Assembly: GCA_963725415.1 (NCBI GenBank)
Contig: CAVRZY010000186.1
Span: 3,600 to 67,599, forward strand
Reading direction: 5' to 3'
Length of the DNA: 64,000 bases
From: CAVRZY01 sp963725415
Lineage (GTDB): Bacteria; Acidobacteriota; Terriglobia; Bryobacterales; Bryobacteraceae
Shown here: positions 53,061 through 63,909 of the stretch, piece by piece
Position numbering within the stretch: position 1 is the stretch's first letter
How the letters are laid out: each line of letters begins with the position of its first letter
The notes under the pieces: model-generated
Databases searched by the model: none
What the model saw: the letters and a program-made list of their open reading frames with translations, nothing else
Told to the model about the DNA's origin: nothing
Position numbers and translations under genes: made by a program

Positions 53061-55462
53061 GTGCAGGATCTTAGTTACGGATTGAGGCTGTTGCGGAGGA
53101 GGCCCGGCTTCACGGCAGTAGCGCTGATTGTCCTGGCGCTGGGGATCGGCATCACCTCGGCGATGTTCAGCTTCGTGGATGCGGTGCTGCTCAAGCCGCT
53201 GGCGTACAAGAATCCCGAGCAATTGGTGATGGTTTGGGAGAGGGATCCGCAAGTGGACCGGAGCACGCCTCCGCCTCCAATGTTTCGGGAGTGGCGGGCG
53301 CAGAACCAGGTCTTCTCACACATGGCGGCGTACACCACCTCTATCCGGGGTGGCGATAGCAGGGGTCTGACCCTGACCGGCCGGGGCCCGGCCGAACGGA
53401 TCCGGTGCATGGCGGTCTCGGCCAGCTACTTCGATATGTTGGGCGTCCTGCCAACGCTGGGCCGCACGTTTCGCGAGGAGGAAGAGCAGGTTGGCAAAGA
53501 GCACGTGGTCATTCTGTCAAACCGGTTCTGGCGTCGCACATTCGGCGCCGACCCCAACGTGCTGGGCAGGGCCATCGAGCTGAGCGACGAGAAATACACG
53601 GTGGTCGGAGTCCTGCCCGGCAACGGGATCTTTGATCAGCTCTCCACGGATGCCTGGATACCGCTGGCGATCCGGGCGGACCAGATGCGGTGGGATACCA
53701 ACTTCTTCCGGGTGCTGGCGCGGTTGAAGCCTGGCGTCACGCTCCAGCAGGCCAATGCGGAAATGTCGCGGATTACGGAAGAGGCGGCGCGGCAAGGCCC
53801 GGCCTTCCGGCGCAACTACAGCGCCAACGTGATGCCGTTTCGCAATGAGGTAGTGCAGCGCGACTTGCGTGAGGTCCTGCTTCTGTTGCAGGGCGCGGTG
53901 TCGCTCATTCTGCTGATTGCCTGCGTCAATGTGGCTAACCTGCTGCTGGCGCGGGGAGCTTCCAGGGAACGCGAGGTCGCGATTCGGGCAGCGCTCGGCG
54001 CTGGCCGCCTGCGACTGTTGCGGCAGTTCCTGACCGAGAGCCTGCTTCTGGCCGCACTGGGCGGCGGACTGGGTCTGCTTGTGGCCGCCTGGCTTCTGGA
54101 GGGGTTCACCGCCTTGATGCCGAAGCTCACGCTGCCGCAGGAAGCCCTGGTTGCGCTCGACTACCGGGTGGTCCTGTTCACGGCTGGCGTTTCGCTCGCG
54201 ACAGGCATTCTGTTCGGTCTCGCGCCAGCGTGGCAGGCTACCAGTACCAGCCTCAGCAGGCAACTCCGGCCGCACAGGAGCCGTCTCCGCAACGGGCTGC
54301 TGGTGTGGGAAATCGCCCTGACCTTCCTGCTGGTGATCGGAGCGGGCCTGCTGATCCGCAGTTTCGCGCGGCTGCTGGCGGTGGACCCCGGGATGGAAAC
54401 AGAGAGAATCCTGACCGTGAGCACCGACCTGTGGAAGACCCGCTATCCGCAGGCGCACCAGATTGTGTCCTATCAGGAGGAATTCCTGCGCCGTATCCGG
54501 GCGACTCCGGGGGTGAAGTCGGCCGCCGTGACCAATGCCCTGCCATTGACCGGGAACAGCTTCAACAACAGCATATACGTTACCGGACGGAGGGACACCA
54601 TGACGGGCTGCGGAATCCGCCCGGTGAGCCGGACTATTTCCGCACCCTGGGGATCCGGCTGCTGAAAGGCCGGCTGTTATCCGATCTGGACGACTCGAAA
54701 GCCCCGCCTGCGGCCGTGATCAATGAGACATTAGCCAGGCACCTTTGGCCGGATGCCGAGCCGATCGGTGGACAGATTCAACTCGCCGGGGATACCGCTG
54801 GTCCGTTTACGGTGGTGGGCGTGGTTGCGGATGTCAAGCACCGAGGCCTGGCTTCCGCAGTTCCCACCGAGATCTACATCCCCATGGTCCAGATGTCCGG
54901 GCGAATGCTGGACTACTTCGCCCGCCCCATGAAGTTCGTCATCCGCACCACGGTCTCGCCGGCGGCACTCGCGAAAACCGTGCAGACGATCGCTGCAAGC
55001 GTCGATAAAGACCAGCCGCTTTTCGACGTTCAGACCATGGAGCAGATCTTCTCGGAATCGGTGGCACAGCCGCGCTTCAGGACGCTGTTATTCGGGCTGT
55101 TCGGCGCGCTGGCACTGGTGCTGGCGGCGGTGGGGATCTACGGGGTCCTGTACTACTCGGTGGCGCGGAGGACCCAGGAGATCGGCATCCGCATGGCCCT
55201 GGGTGCGCAGGTGCGCGATGTGCTGGGGATGGTTCTCCGGCAGGGGATAGCGCTGGCCGCAGCCGGCGTCCTGGCGGGCGTCTGCGGCGCAGTGGCGCTG
55301 ACGCGCCTGCTGGCCAGCTTTCTGTTTGGGATCAAGCCTACCGATCTTGTGACATTTGCGGGCGTCACCGCGCTGGTGATGGGAGTCGCGCTGGCGGCCT
55401 GCTATTTTCCGGCCCGCCGGGCCGCCCGCGTGGATCCAATGGTGGCGCTGAGGTATGAGTGA
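53061..55462 (+). pseudogene. ADOP permease 2, one frameshift
   Basis: About 800 residues, same two-half architecture: QDLSYGLRLLRRRPGFTAVAL, first FtsX block CVNVANLLLARGASREREVAIRAALGAG, second block EIGIRMALGAQVRDVLGMVL, ending PARRAARVDPMVALRYE. A single missing base near 54595 (between YVTGRRDT and HDGLRNPPGEPDYFRTLG) splits the frame. GTG 53061 is preceded by GGAGGG, 9 bp after the first permease. Confidence 0.82.
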
Positions 55463-55466
55463 AAGG

Positions 55467-55573
55467 ATTGAATCATTGAGTCATTGGGCCATTGAGTCAT
55501 TGCTAAGATCCCCCCCAGGCGGGATGACTCGACTGTCCAATGGCTCAATGGCTCAATGAAACAATGACTCAAT
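55467..55573. repeat. 36-bp imperfect inverted repeat built of AATGACTC-like units
   Basis: Arms 55467-55502 and 55538-55573 match in inverted orientation at 31 of 36 positions (counted by eye) around a 35-nt loop. The arms are themselves made of repeats of CAATGACTC / GAGTCATTG. A similar run (CAATGGTTCAATGGTTC) lies at about 50612-50628, before permease 1. No T-run; function unknown. Confidence 0.75.
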
Positions 55574-55579
55574 AATTCT

Positions 55580-58042
55580 ATGACTCAATTACTTCAAGAT
55601 CTTCGCTTCGGCGCACGCATGCTGTTAAGAAGCCCCGGCTTCACCACCGTGGCCGTGCTGACCCTGGCGCTGGGCATCGGCGCTACCTCTGCCATGTTCA
55701 GCGTGATCGATGCGGTTCTGCTGCGTCCTCTGCCCTACAACGAACCCGATCGCCTGGTGATGGTGTGGGGTAAGCTCTCCGGCATCGGCCTGCCGCGCGA
55801 CCAGAACGCGGTCTCGGCACCGGAATTTATCGACTTCCAGGCCATGAACCAGGTCTTCGAACGCATCGCCGCTTTCACCGGCTCCAGTTTCAACCTGACT
55901 GTGGAAGGGGGCCCGGAGCGCGTCCAAGGCGCCAGTGTTTCCGCCAGCCTGTTTCCGCTGCTGCGGGTGCAGCCGGTTTTAGGCCGCTCCTTTCGCCCCG
56001 AAGAGGACCAGCCCGGCCGCGACAACGTGGTCTTGCTGAGTCACGGGGTGTGGCAGCGCCGGTTCGGATCGGATCCGAGCCTGATCGGCAAGACACTCAC
56101 TCTGAGCGGTAAGGTCTACTCGGTCATCGGGATCCTGCCTCGCGACTTCGAGCTCCCGGACCAGGCCGAGATTTGGAAGCCGATCGCCTTCGACGCCGAG
56201 GCGCTGAGCGAAAACCGTCGAGGGGACCACTTTCTCGCGGTAGTCGCCCGGTTGAAGCCCGGCGTGACGCTCGCTCAGGCCCAGGCCAACATGGACGTGA
56301 TCGCGCGCCGCCTGCAAGAAAAGAATCCCGCCCAATACCCGCCGCGAAGCGGTTGGGGCGTCCGGCTGACTCCGCTGTTGGAGGAGATGGTCGAAGACAC
56401 GCGGCCGGCCCTTCTGATGCTGCTCGGCGCGGTGGCTTTGCTTCTTGTCATTGCCTGCGCCAACGTGGCCAACTTGTTGCTGGCGCGCGCCTCCGCCCGC
56501 CAGCGCGAGATCGCCATCCGCGCGGCGCTGGGCGCCGGCCGGGGCCGCCTGATCCGCCAGTTGTTGACGGAAAGCTGTCTCCTGGGACTGCTGGGCGGCG
56601 CTCTGGGACTGCTCCTGGCCTTGTGGGGCGGCGATCTTCTGGTGAAACTCGGCCCGGAGAATCTCCCCCGACTCAAAGACGTGGCCATCGATGGACGGAC
56701 GCTGGGGTTCACCCTGCTGATTTCACTGGGTGCCAATTTCCTGTTCGGCCTGGCTCCGGCGTGGCAGGCCTGCGGGGGCCAGCGCAGCACGCAGCTCAAG
56801 GAAGGCAGCCGAGGGGCGACCTCTAGTCCTCGCGGCGCGCGGCTGCGCGGCCTGGTGGTGGTTTCCCAGATCAGCCTGTCGCTGGTTCTGCTGGTGGGAG
56901 CGGGTCTGCTGATCAAGAGCTTTGTGCGCGTGCTCCAGGTGGACCCAGGGTTCAACCCCAACCACGTGCTGACCATGCGGATCAACCTGCCCTACCTGAA
57001 GTATCCGGAACCGCGGCAGGCGCAGGCATTCTTCCGGCAGCTCATCCAGCGGGTGGAGACTCTTCCCGGAGTCGAGCACGCCGGCCTCGTGTCACACCTC
57101 CCGCTGGAGAATTGGGGTTCCTCAGGAACCTTCACGGTGGAGGGCCTGGTAACTGACCCCACCAAGAGCGGTCCGGAAGCCGACCGGCGCCCTTCGAGCA
57201 CCGACTACTTCCGCGCCATGGGCATTCCCCTGCTGCGGGGCCGCTTCTTTGACAGCCGGGACGAGGCCGAGGACGCGCCCAAAGTGGCGATCGTGGATGA
57301 GACCTTGGCGGAGACTTTCTGGGCGGGCCCAGAGGGCGCCCCGGATCCGATTGGCAAACGCTTGAAACTGGGAGGATCGCGGTCGTCGAGACCCTGGATG
57401 TCGGTGGTGGGTGTGGTGCGCCACGTCAAGGACCAGGGCCTGGACGCGCAGTCGCGGTTCCAGATGTACTGGCCATATCCGCAGCAACTGCCTCCGCGTA
57501 CCATGAGCCTGGTGATCCGCGCGCGTCCCGGAGTGGACCCGCGCAGCCTGGCGCTCGCCGCGCAGAACGAGGTCCTCGCGCTGGACAAGGAGCAACCGGT
57601 CTTCGCCATCCGCACCATGGAGGAGGTGCTCTCGCGTTCGGTGGCCCAGCGCCGGCTGTCGATGCTGCTGCTGGTCATTTTCGCCGCGGTGGCGGTGACG
57701 CTAGCGACGGTCGGGATCTACGGCGTGATGTCGTACTCGATGGCCCAGCGCACCCATGAGATCGGGATCCGCATGGCGCTGGGCGCGCGCGCACCGGACG
57801 TGCTGGCGCTGGTGGCGAAGCAAACTATGACCCTGGTCGCGCTGGGCGTGGCGGTGGGTTTGGTCGGGGCGCTACTCTTCACCCGCTCGCTGGCGAGCCT
57901 GCTGTTTCAGGTGCAGCCGGGCGATCCGGCCATCCTGCTGGCCGCGTCCTTGCTGCTGGCCACAGTCGCCCTCGCCGTCGGCTACCTCCCCGCGCGCCGG
58001 GCCGTGAAGGTGGACCCGATGACAGCGCTGCGCTGCGAGTAG
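55580..58042 (+). CDS. ADOP permease 3 (MacB/FtsX-type, duplicated)
   Basis: 820 residues and intact, so it is the reference for the array. First helix about 20-42 (VAVLTLALGIGATSAMFSVIDAVLL), MacB_PCD periplasmic domain about 45-250, three-helix FtsX block about 270-410 (CANVANLLLARASARQREIAIRAALGAG), second helix about 430, second periplasmic domain, second FtsX block about 690-815 (HEIGIRMALGARAPDVLALVA) and end PARRAVKVDPMTALRCE. No ATP-binding domain in it or nearby. ATG 55580 in MTQLLQDLRFGARM. Confidence 0.92.
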   Translation: MTQLLQDLRFGARMLLRSPGFTTVAVLTLALGIGATSAMFSVIDAVLLRPLPYNEPDRLVMVWGKLSGIGLPRDQNAVSAPEFIDFQAMNQVFERIAAFTGSSFNLTVEGGPERVQGASVSASLFPLLRVQPVLGRSFRPEEDQPGRDNVVLLSHGVWQRRFGSDPSLIGKTLTLSGKVYSVIGILPRDFELPDQAEIWKPIAFDAEALSENRRGDHFLAVVARLKPGVTLAQAQANMDVIARRLQEKNPAQYPPRSGWGVRLTPLLEEMVEDTRPALLMLLGAVALLLVIACANVANLLLARASARQREIAIRAALGAGRGRLIRQLLTESCLLGLLGGALGLLLALWGGDLLVKLGPENLPRLKDVAIDGRTLGFTLLISLGANFLFGLAPAWQACGGQRSTQLKEGSRGATSSPRGARLRGLVVVSQISLSLVLLVGAGLLIKSFVRVLQVDPGFNPNHVLTMRINLPYLKYPEPRQAQAFFRQLIQRVETLPGVEHAGLVSHLPLENWGSSGTFTVEGLVTDPTKSGPEADRRPSSTDYFRAMGIPLLRGRFFDSRDEAEDAPKVAIVDETLAETFWAGPEGAPDPIGKRLKLGGSRSSRPWMSVVGVVRHVKDQGLDAQSRFQMYWPYPQQLPPRTMSLVIRARPGVDPRSLALAAQNEVLALDKEQPVFAIRTMEEVLSRSVAQRRLSMLLLVIFAAVAVTLATVGIYGVMSYSMAQRTHEIGIRMALGARAPDVLALVAKQTMTLVALGVAVGLVGALLFTRSLASLLFQVQPGDPAILLAASLLLATVALAVGYLPARRAVKVDPMTALRCE

Positions 58043-58048
58043 GTGAGA

Positions 58049-60505
58049 ATGATGGGCACACTTTTTCAGGATCTTCGGTACGGTCTGCGAGTGCTGCTCA
58101 AGGCCCCCGGCTTCACGACGGTCGCCGTGCTCTCTCTGGCCGTGGGCATCGGCGCCAATACCACCACCTTCAGTTGGATTGATGGCTTCCTGCTGCGTCC
58201 CTTGTCGGGCGTCGAGAAGAACCAGGAGCTTGTCAGCCTCCAGACGGTCACGCCGTCGGGGGAGTTCATCAGCACTTCCTACCCGGACTACCGGGACTTT
58301 CGGGACCAAACCAAGCTGCTTTCCGGCGTGGTCGGCTACCGCCCTGAGCCTCTGAGCCTGAGCCTGGGTGATGAGCAACAAGCGGAGCCGATCTGGGTGG
58401 AAATGGTGACCGGAAACTTCTTCGAAGTACTGGGGGTGAAACCGGCCCTGGGCCGCGTCTTTGTTCCCGAAGAGTGGGGTGACAAGCCCGGGGCCTATCC
58501 GGTGGTGGTGATCAGCCACGGGCTCTGGAAACGGCGGTTTCGCGGAGATCCTGGGGTGGTGGGCAAGCAGGTCCAGCTCAATCGTCAGCCGTTTACGGTG
58601 ATCGGCGTGGCGCCCAAAGAGTTTCACGGCGCCTTCGTCGGAGTCGCCTGGGACCTCTGGGTTCCCGTGATGATGGAGCGGCAGTTGACGGGTCGCGGCG
58701 ACTGGCTGAGCGAGCGGGATTCGCGCGATGTGTTTGTGATGGGGCGTCTGAAACCCGGCGTGCCTCTGGAAGAAGCCCGGACCGAAATCGACACCATCTC
58801 CCAGCGGCTGGCCCAGACCTATCCGGATTCCAACCGGGGAACGCGCGCCACGATCATGCCGATGTGGAAGGCGCCCTACAGCGCGCCCAGCATCCTGGGC
58901 CCGCTGCTGAAGATCTTGATGGGCGTGAGCGCAGTGGTGCTGCTGATCGTCTGCGCGAACGTCGCTAACCTGCTGCTGGCGCGCGCCACCTCTCGGCAGC
59001 GGGAGTTCAGCATCCGGCTGGGGCTGGGCGCCAGCCGGATGCGCCTGATCCGGCAACTGCTGACGGAAAGCTTGCTGGTGGCGCTGGCGGGCGCCGCGGC
59101 GGGCATTCTGCTTGCCTCCTGGATGACCGGGTCGTTGCTGGCGCTGGCGCCGGTCACGTACTTCCCATTGTTCTTTTCCGCGCGCCTGGACAGCCCGGTT
59201 CTGGGGTTCACGGTCCTGCTGGCGCTCCTGGCAGGGGTGTTATTCGGACTGGCTCCGGCGCTCGAAGCCGTCAAACCCGACCTTTCCGAATCGCTCAAAT
59301 CGGGTGGTCGGAGCCTGACCGCCACCTCGAAGTCCCAGCGGCTGCGCAGGCTGCTCGTGGTTTCGGAAGTGGCCTTGGCTCTGGTGGCGCTGGTAGGCGC
59401 GGGTCTGTTCGTCAAGAGTTTTCAAAACGCCAGAAAGAGCAACCCGGGATTCGACCCCCAAGGGGTCATGCTAGTGAGCTTCAACCTGCGCTCCAGCGGG
59501 TATGACCAGGAACGGGGGAAAGGTTTCTACCACAGGCTGCGCGAGCGGCTGGAGGCGACGCCTGGCGTCGAGTCCGTCAGCTATGCCGTGCGTGTGCCGC
59601 TGGGCTTCGAGGGCGGTTCCTGGGAAGACATCCAGGTAGAAGGCTACGTCCCGCGTTCCAGCGAGAACATGAAGCTCTACTACAACAAGATCGCACCGGG
59701 TTACTTCCAGTTGATGCGGATCCCGGTTGTGGAGGGCCGCGACTTCACGGAACGCGATGACGAGAAGGCCCCGCCGGTAGTGATCGTGAACCAGGCGTTC
59801 ATCGAGCACTTCCTGGCCGGCCGGTATCCCATCGGCCGGCAGGTGCGGGGCTGGGATCGCACGCTGAGGATCGTGGGCGTGGTGAGGACTAGCAAGTACG
59901 CTCACCTGGAGGAGGCTTCTCAGCCCTACCTGTATGTGCCGTTTCGGCAGTTCTATCGGGGGGCCAACCGGGCCACCGTCCACATCCGGACGGTCGGCCG
60001 TCCGGAAAGTGTGTTGCCAGCCGTGCGACGCGAGGTGCGGGCGCTGGACCCCAGCGTGGCGCTCTTTGCAGAGATCCCTCTGGTGGACTACATCAGCGCG
60101 TCGCTCATGACGCAGAAAGTTGCGGCCAGCCTGTTGAGCGTCCTGGGAACGCTGGCGCTGCTGCTGGCCGTCCTGGGTCTCTACAGCGTGATGGCCTACT
60201 CGGTCACCCAGCGCACCCACGAGATCGGCGTGCGCATGGCGCTGGGCGCGCAGCCGCGTGATGTGCTGCGGCTGGTGGTGGGCCAGGGAATGGTTGTCTC
60301 GCTGGCCGGCGTGGGGGTGGGCTTGGCCGCGGCCTTGGCCCTCACCCGCCTGATGTCGGGCCTGCTGTTCCGGGTGAGCGCGACTGATCCGCTCATCTTC
60401 GCAGGCGCCTCGCTGTTTCTGACCGCCATCGCTCTGGCAGCCAGTTACATCCCCGCGCGCCGGGCCACCAAGGTCGATCCGATGGTGGCATTGAGGTACG
60501 AATGA
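58049..60505 (+). CDS. ADOP permease 4
   Basis: 818 residues, intact. MMGTLFQDLRYGLRVLLKAPGF, first FtsX block CANVANLLLARATSRQREFSIRLGLGAS, second block THEIGVRMALGAQPRDVLRLVV, end PARRATKVDPMVALRYE. Its periplasmic domains differ more from permeases 1-3 than the helices do, so the members probably handle different partners. ATG 58049 or 58052; the GTG at 58043 is less likely. The stop overlaps the next start (ATGA). Confidence 0.9.
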   Translation: MMGTLFQDLRYGLRVLLKAPGFTTVAVLSLAVGIGANTTTFSWIDGFLLRPLSGVEKNQELVSLQTVTPSGEFISTSYPDYRDFRDQTKLLSGVVGYRPEPLSLSLGDEQQAEPIWVEMVTGNFFEVLGVKPALGRVFVPEEWGDKPGAYPVVVISHGLWKRRFRGDPGVVGKQVQLNRQPFTVIGVAPKEFHGAFVGVAWDLWVPVMMERQLTGRGDWLSERDSRDVFVMGRLKPGVPLEEARTEIDTISQRLAQTYPDSNRGTRATIMPMWKAPYSAPSILGPLLKILMGVSAVVLLIVCANVANLLLARATSRQREFSIRLGLGASRMRLIRQLLTESLLVALAGAAAGILLASWMTGSLLALAPVTYFPLFFSARLDSPVLGFTVLLALLAGVLFGLAPALEAVKPDLSESLKSGGRSLTATSKSQRLRRLLVVSEVALALVALVGAGLFVKSFQNARKSNPGFDPQGVMLVSFNLRSSGYDQERGKGFYHRLRERLEATPGVESVSYAVRVPLGFEGGSWEDIQVEGYVPRSSENMKLYYNKIAPGYFQLMRIPVVEGRDFTERDDEKAPPVVIVNQAFIEHFLAGRYPIGRQVRGWDRTLRIVGVVRTSKYAHLEEASQPYLYVPFRQFYRGANRATVHIRTVGRPESVLPAVRREVRALDPSVALFAEIPLVDYISASLMTQKVAASLLSVLGTLALLLAVLGLYSVMAYSVTQRTHEIGVRMALGAQPRDVLRLVVGQGMVVSLAGVGVGLAAALALTRLMSGLLFRVSATDPLIFAGASLFLTAIALAASYIPARRATKVDPMVALRYE

Positions 60506-62205
60506 ACTTCCTGCATGATCTGCGCTACGGTTTCCGAGTGTTGGCCAAAAGCCCTGGCTTCACGGCCGTGGCCGCTCTCTCGCTGGCGCTGGGACTCGGG
60601 GTCAATACTGCCATCTTCAGCTTGATCAACGCCGTCCTGTTGCGGCCGCTGCCGGTGGATGATCCCGAGCGGCTGGTTGCGATCTATCACCGCAGCTCAG
60701 GCGACTCCGCCTCCTACAGCAGCAGCTCCTATCCCGACTACGAGTATTACCGGGACCATAACGACGTGTTCTCGGGACTGATGGCTTTTGCCCGGCTGCC
60801 AATGAATCTGCGCATCGGCGAGCGGACCGAGAGAGTTCCCGCGGAGATCGTGACCGGGAATTACTTCTCGGTGCTGGGAGTGAAGCCGGTGATCGGACGC
60901 GCTTTTCTTCCAGAGGAGGACAGGACTCGCGGCACGCATCCGGTCGTGGTGTTGGGCTACGGGCTGTGGCAGCGCCGGTTCGGGGGCGATCCCGGCTTGG
61001 TGGGCAAGACGATTGCGTTGAGCGGGCACAGCTTCACGGTGGTGGGAATCGCGCCCCGGGATTTTCACGGCACGGTTCTGGATTGGGGCGATCCACCGGA
61101 AATCTGGGCTCCCATGATGATGTACCGGGAAGCGGTGCCGGCCTTTACGGATCTGGATCCCCTACATCTCCGGGGCATGCACTGGCTGCTGGTGAGGGGC
61201 CGGCTGAAACCCGGGATGACGGTTGCCCAGGCCCAGGCGGCCATGGCGGTGCTGGGCGTCCAACTGGACCAGGCTTATCCGGAACGGAGCAAGCGGTTGG
61301 GGGGCGATCGTCGCTGGGAGCCGCTGCTGCTGCCGGCCGCTCAGGCCACATTCTGGCCGGCCTACCGCAGCTCGATCGTGAGCTACCTCGGGTTACTGAT
61401 GGCGGTAGTGGGGATGGTGCTGCTGATCGCCTGCTTCAACGTGGCGAACCTGATGCTGGCGCGGGCTACCGTGCGGCAGAGGGAGATCGCGGTCCGGCTG
61501 GCGCTGGGCGCGGGCCGCGGTCGGCTGATCCGGCAGTTGCTGACCGAAAGCGTGCTGCTCTCGCTGCTGGGCGGCGCGGCCGGTCTGCTGGTCGCCGTCT
61601 GGACTGCGGAGTTTCTGTCCAGTTTCCACCGGCCATTCAGCATTCCACTGAGCGTGAACGCGGGTCTCGACGGCCGGGTGCTGGGCTTCGCTTTCGTGGT
61701 TTCGCTACTGACGGGCATCTTTTTCGGCCTGGTCCCAGCGCGCCAGGCTTCGCGCTTCGATCTGGTCTCGGCCTTGAAAGTGGATGTCTCGGGGCTCCGG
61801 GCAGGCCTTCGAGGATTGGGGCTGCGCAACGGCTTGGTGATTGCCCAGGTGGCGCTGTGCGTGTTGCTCCTGATCGCGGCCGGCCTGTTCCTGCGGACGC
61901 TGCGCAACGCCCAGGCGGAGGATGTGACCGTGGAAGCCGGGAACGTACTGCTGTTCCAGGTGGATCCGGCGACTCTGGGATACACCGAAAGCCGTGGGAG
62001 GCTGTTCTACGCGCAGTTGCTGGAGCGCGTGAGATCCCTGCCCGGGGTGCGCTCTGCCGGCCTGGTGAGCATCGTTCCACTGGGCGGCGTCCGGGGCGGA
62101 ACCGATGTTACCGTACCCAGGCCCGACGCGCCGCTGGAGAGACAGACCCTCCAGGTCAACGTCAACTGGGTTTCGCCGGGCGGGTCTTCCCCCTGTAGTT
62201 TCTGA
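60502..62205 (+). pseudogene. ADOP permease 5, C-terminus cut off by the IS element
   Basis: 567 residues of an expected about 810. N-terminal half complete: MNFLHDLRYGFRVL, first helix VAALSLALGLGVN, first FtsX block CFNVANLMLARATVRQREIAVRLALGAG, second helix ALCVLLLIAAGLF. After VNVNWVSPG (about 62178) the homology ends and the frame runs into IS sequence with a stop at 62203-62205; the second periplasmic domain and last FtsX block are lost. Confidence 0.85.
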
Positions 62206-62280
62206 GTAAGTATCTGTTGTGCAACAAGATGGGCAGCTTTGGGGCGTTGGATTGTAGGCATGTAATTATTGCTGTAGCTA

Positions 62281-62309
62281 TTGCATTTTAGCTGCAAGTG
62301 TGATATTAT
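62281..62309 (+). promoter_or_regulatory. Transposase promoter
   Basis: TTGCAT (62281-62286), 17-bp spacer, TATTAT (62304-62309), just upstream of ATG 62316. Confidence 0.5.
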
Positions 62310-62315
62310 GTCAGC

Positions 62316-63909
62316 ATGTACGTGGCCACTGTTCCCAATCGCTCCTCCCCGCCCGCCATCCTCCTGCGCCAAAGCTATCGCCAGGGCGGCCAGGTCAAGT
62401 CCCGCACCCTGGCCAATCTCTCCCACTGGAACCCTGCGCGCATCGAGGCTCTCCGCCGCGCCCTGCGCGGTGACTTTGACCACCTCCCGGCCGAACCCGC
62501 CAGCGGCCTCATCTTCGGTCTCCTGTATGCCCTCAAGCAACTGGCCGAGTCCCTCGGCCTCAGCACCGCCCTCGGCAAAACCCGCCTCGCCAAACTGGCC
62601 CTGTTCCTGGTGCTCGCCCGCGTTGCCCACCGGGGCTCCCGCTTGTCCGCCGTGCGCTGGGCCGAAGATCACGCGGTCAGCGAAGTGCTCGGCCTCGGCT
62701 GCTTCGACGAGGACCACCTCTACGCCGCCCTGGATGATCTGTGCGCCCGCCAAGAGCAGATCGAACAGGCCCTGTACCGGCAGTACCTGCGGCGTCACAG
62801 CGCTCCACCCACCCTGTTCCTTTACGACGTCACCAGCAGCTACCTGGAAGGCCAGCACAACGCCCTGGGCGATTACGGCTATCCACGCGACGGCAAGCGC
62901 GGCAAGCTGCAAATCGTCATCGGCCTGCTGGCCGACAGCGAGGGCGAGCCGCTGGCGGTGCGGGTCTTCGCCGGAAACACCGGCGATCCGGTAACGGTGG
63001 TGGGTCAAATCAAGATTCTGCAAAGCCAGTTCGGGGTCGAGGAGCTGGTGTTTGTGGGCGACCGGGGAATGGTAAAGAGCAAGGGCAAGCAGGCGCTCAA
63101 AGAGGCCGGGCTGCACTATATCAGTGCGCTGACGGATCCGCAGATTCGGCGCTTGCTGGGGGAAGGAACGTTGCAGATGGGCTTGTTCAGTGAAGAGGTG
63201 TGTGAAGTGGAGGCCGACGGTTTGCGCTATTTGCTACGCAAGAACGAGCCTCGAGGCGGCGCGGGAACAGCATCGCTTGGAGGACAAACTAGCCAAGCTG
63301 AAGGGCAAGGTTGAGCAGCGCAACCAGCAGGTGCGGAAGTCCCCGCGCTGCCAGCCGGAAGCGGGTCCGCGGAACTTGCAGCTCTGGGTGGCCCGCCACA
63401 AGCTCAGCGGGCAGGTGGAACTGCGCTTGGAAGGACGAACGATGGTGCTGGAGCGCAACCAGCCGGCCATCGACCGGGCCCTGGAACTGGCGGGCTGCTA
63501 CGTGGTGGTGAGCGACGTTCCCAAGCAACAACTGAGCGGGCAGGCGGTACACGACAGTTATGTGAGCCTGCAAAAGGTGGAGCGGGACTTTCGGCAACTG
63601 AAGACCGGCCTGCTGGAAGTGCGGCCGGTGTGGGTGCGGAAGGAGAGCCGTACGCGGGGCCACGTCTTCTGCTGCATGTTGGCGCTCAAGATCAGCCGCG
63701 AGATGGAGCGCCGGCTGCAAGCCAGGTTCGGGACAACGGACACCGATCCCCACGCTACCACCCTGCCGGATGCCATGGCGGCACTGTGCCGGCTGTGCCT
63801 GCTGGAATACCAGATCGACGAGAAGACCACGCTGATGCGCCTGCCCAGACCGGATGCGCGGCAGAAAGAAATCCTTGCGGCGCTCCGCGTTCAGTTGCCC
63901 GAGAAGTAG
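62316..63909 (+). pseudogene. IS1634-family DDE transposase, one +1 frameshift
   Basis: About 530 residues. MYVATVPNRSSPPAILLRQSY is the usual family N-terminus; FLYDVTSSYLE and ELVFVGDRGMV hold two catalytic Asp, and the C-terminal VERDFRQLKTGLLEVRPVW the catalytic Glu, followed by GHVFCCMLAL. Near 63250 an extra C (RKNEP|RGGAG instead of RKNELEAAREQHRLEDKL) shifts the frame, so the copy may be inactive unless this is a base error. Confidence 0.85.
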
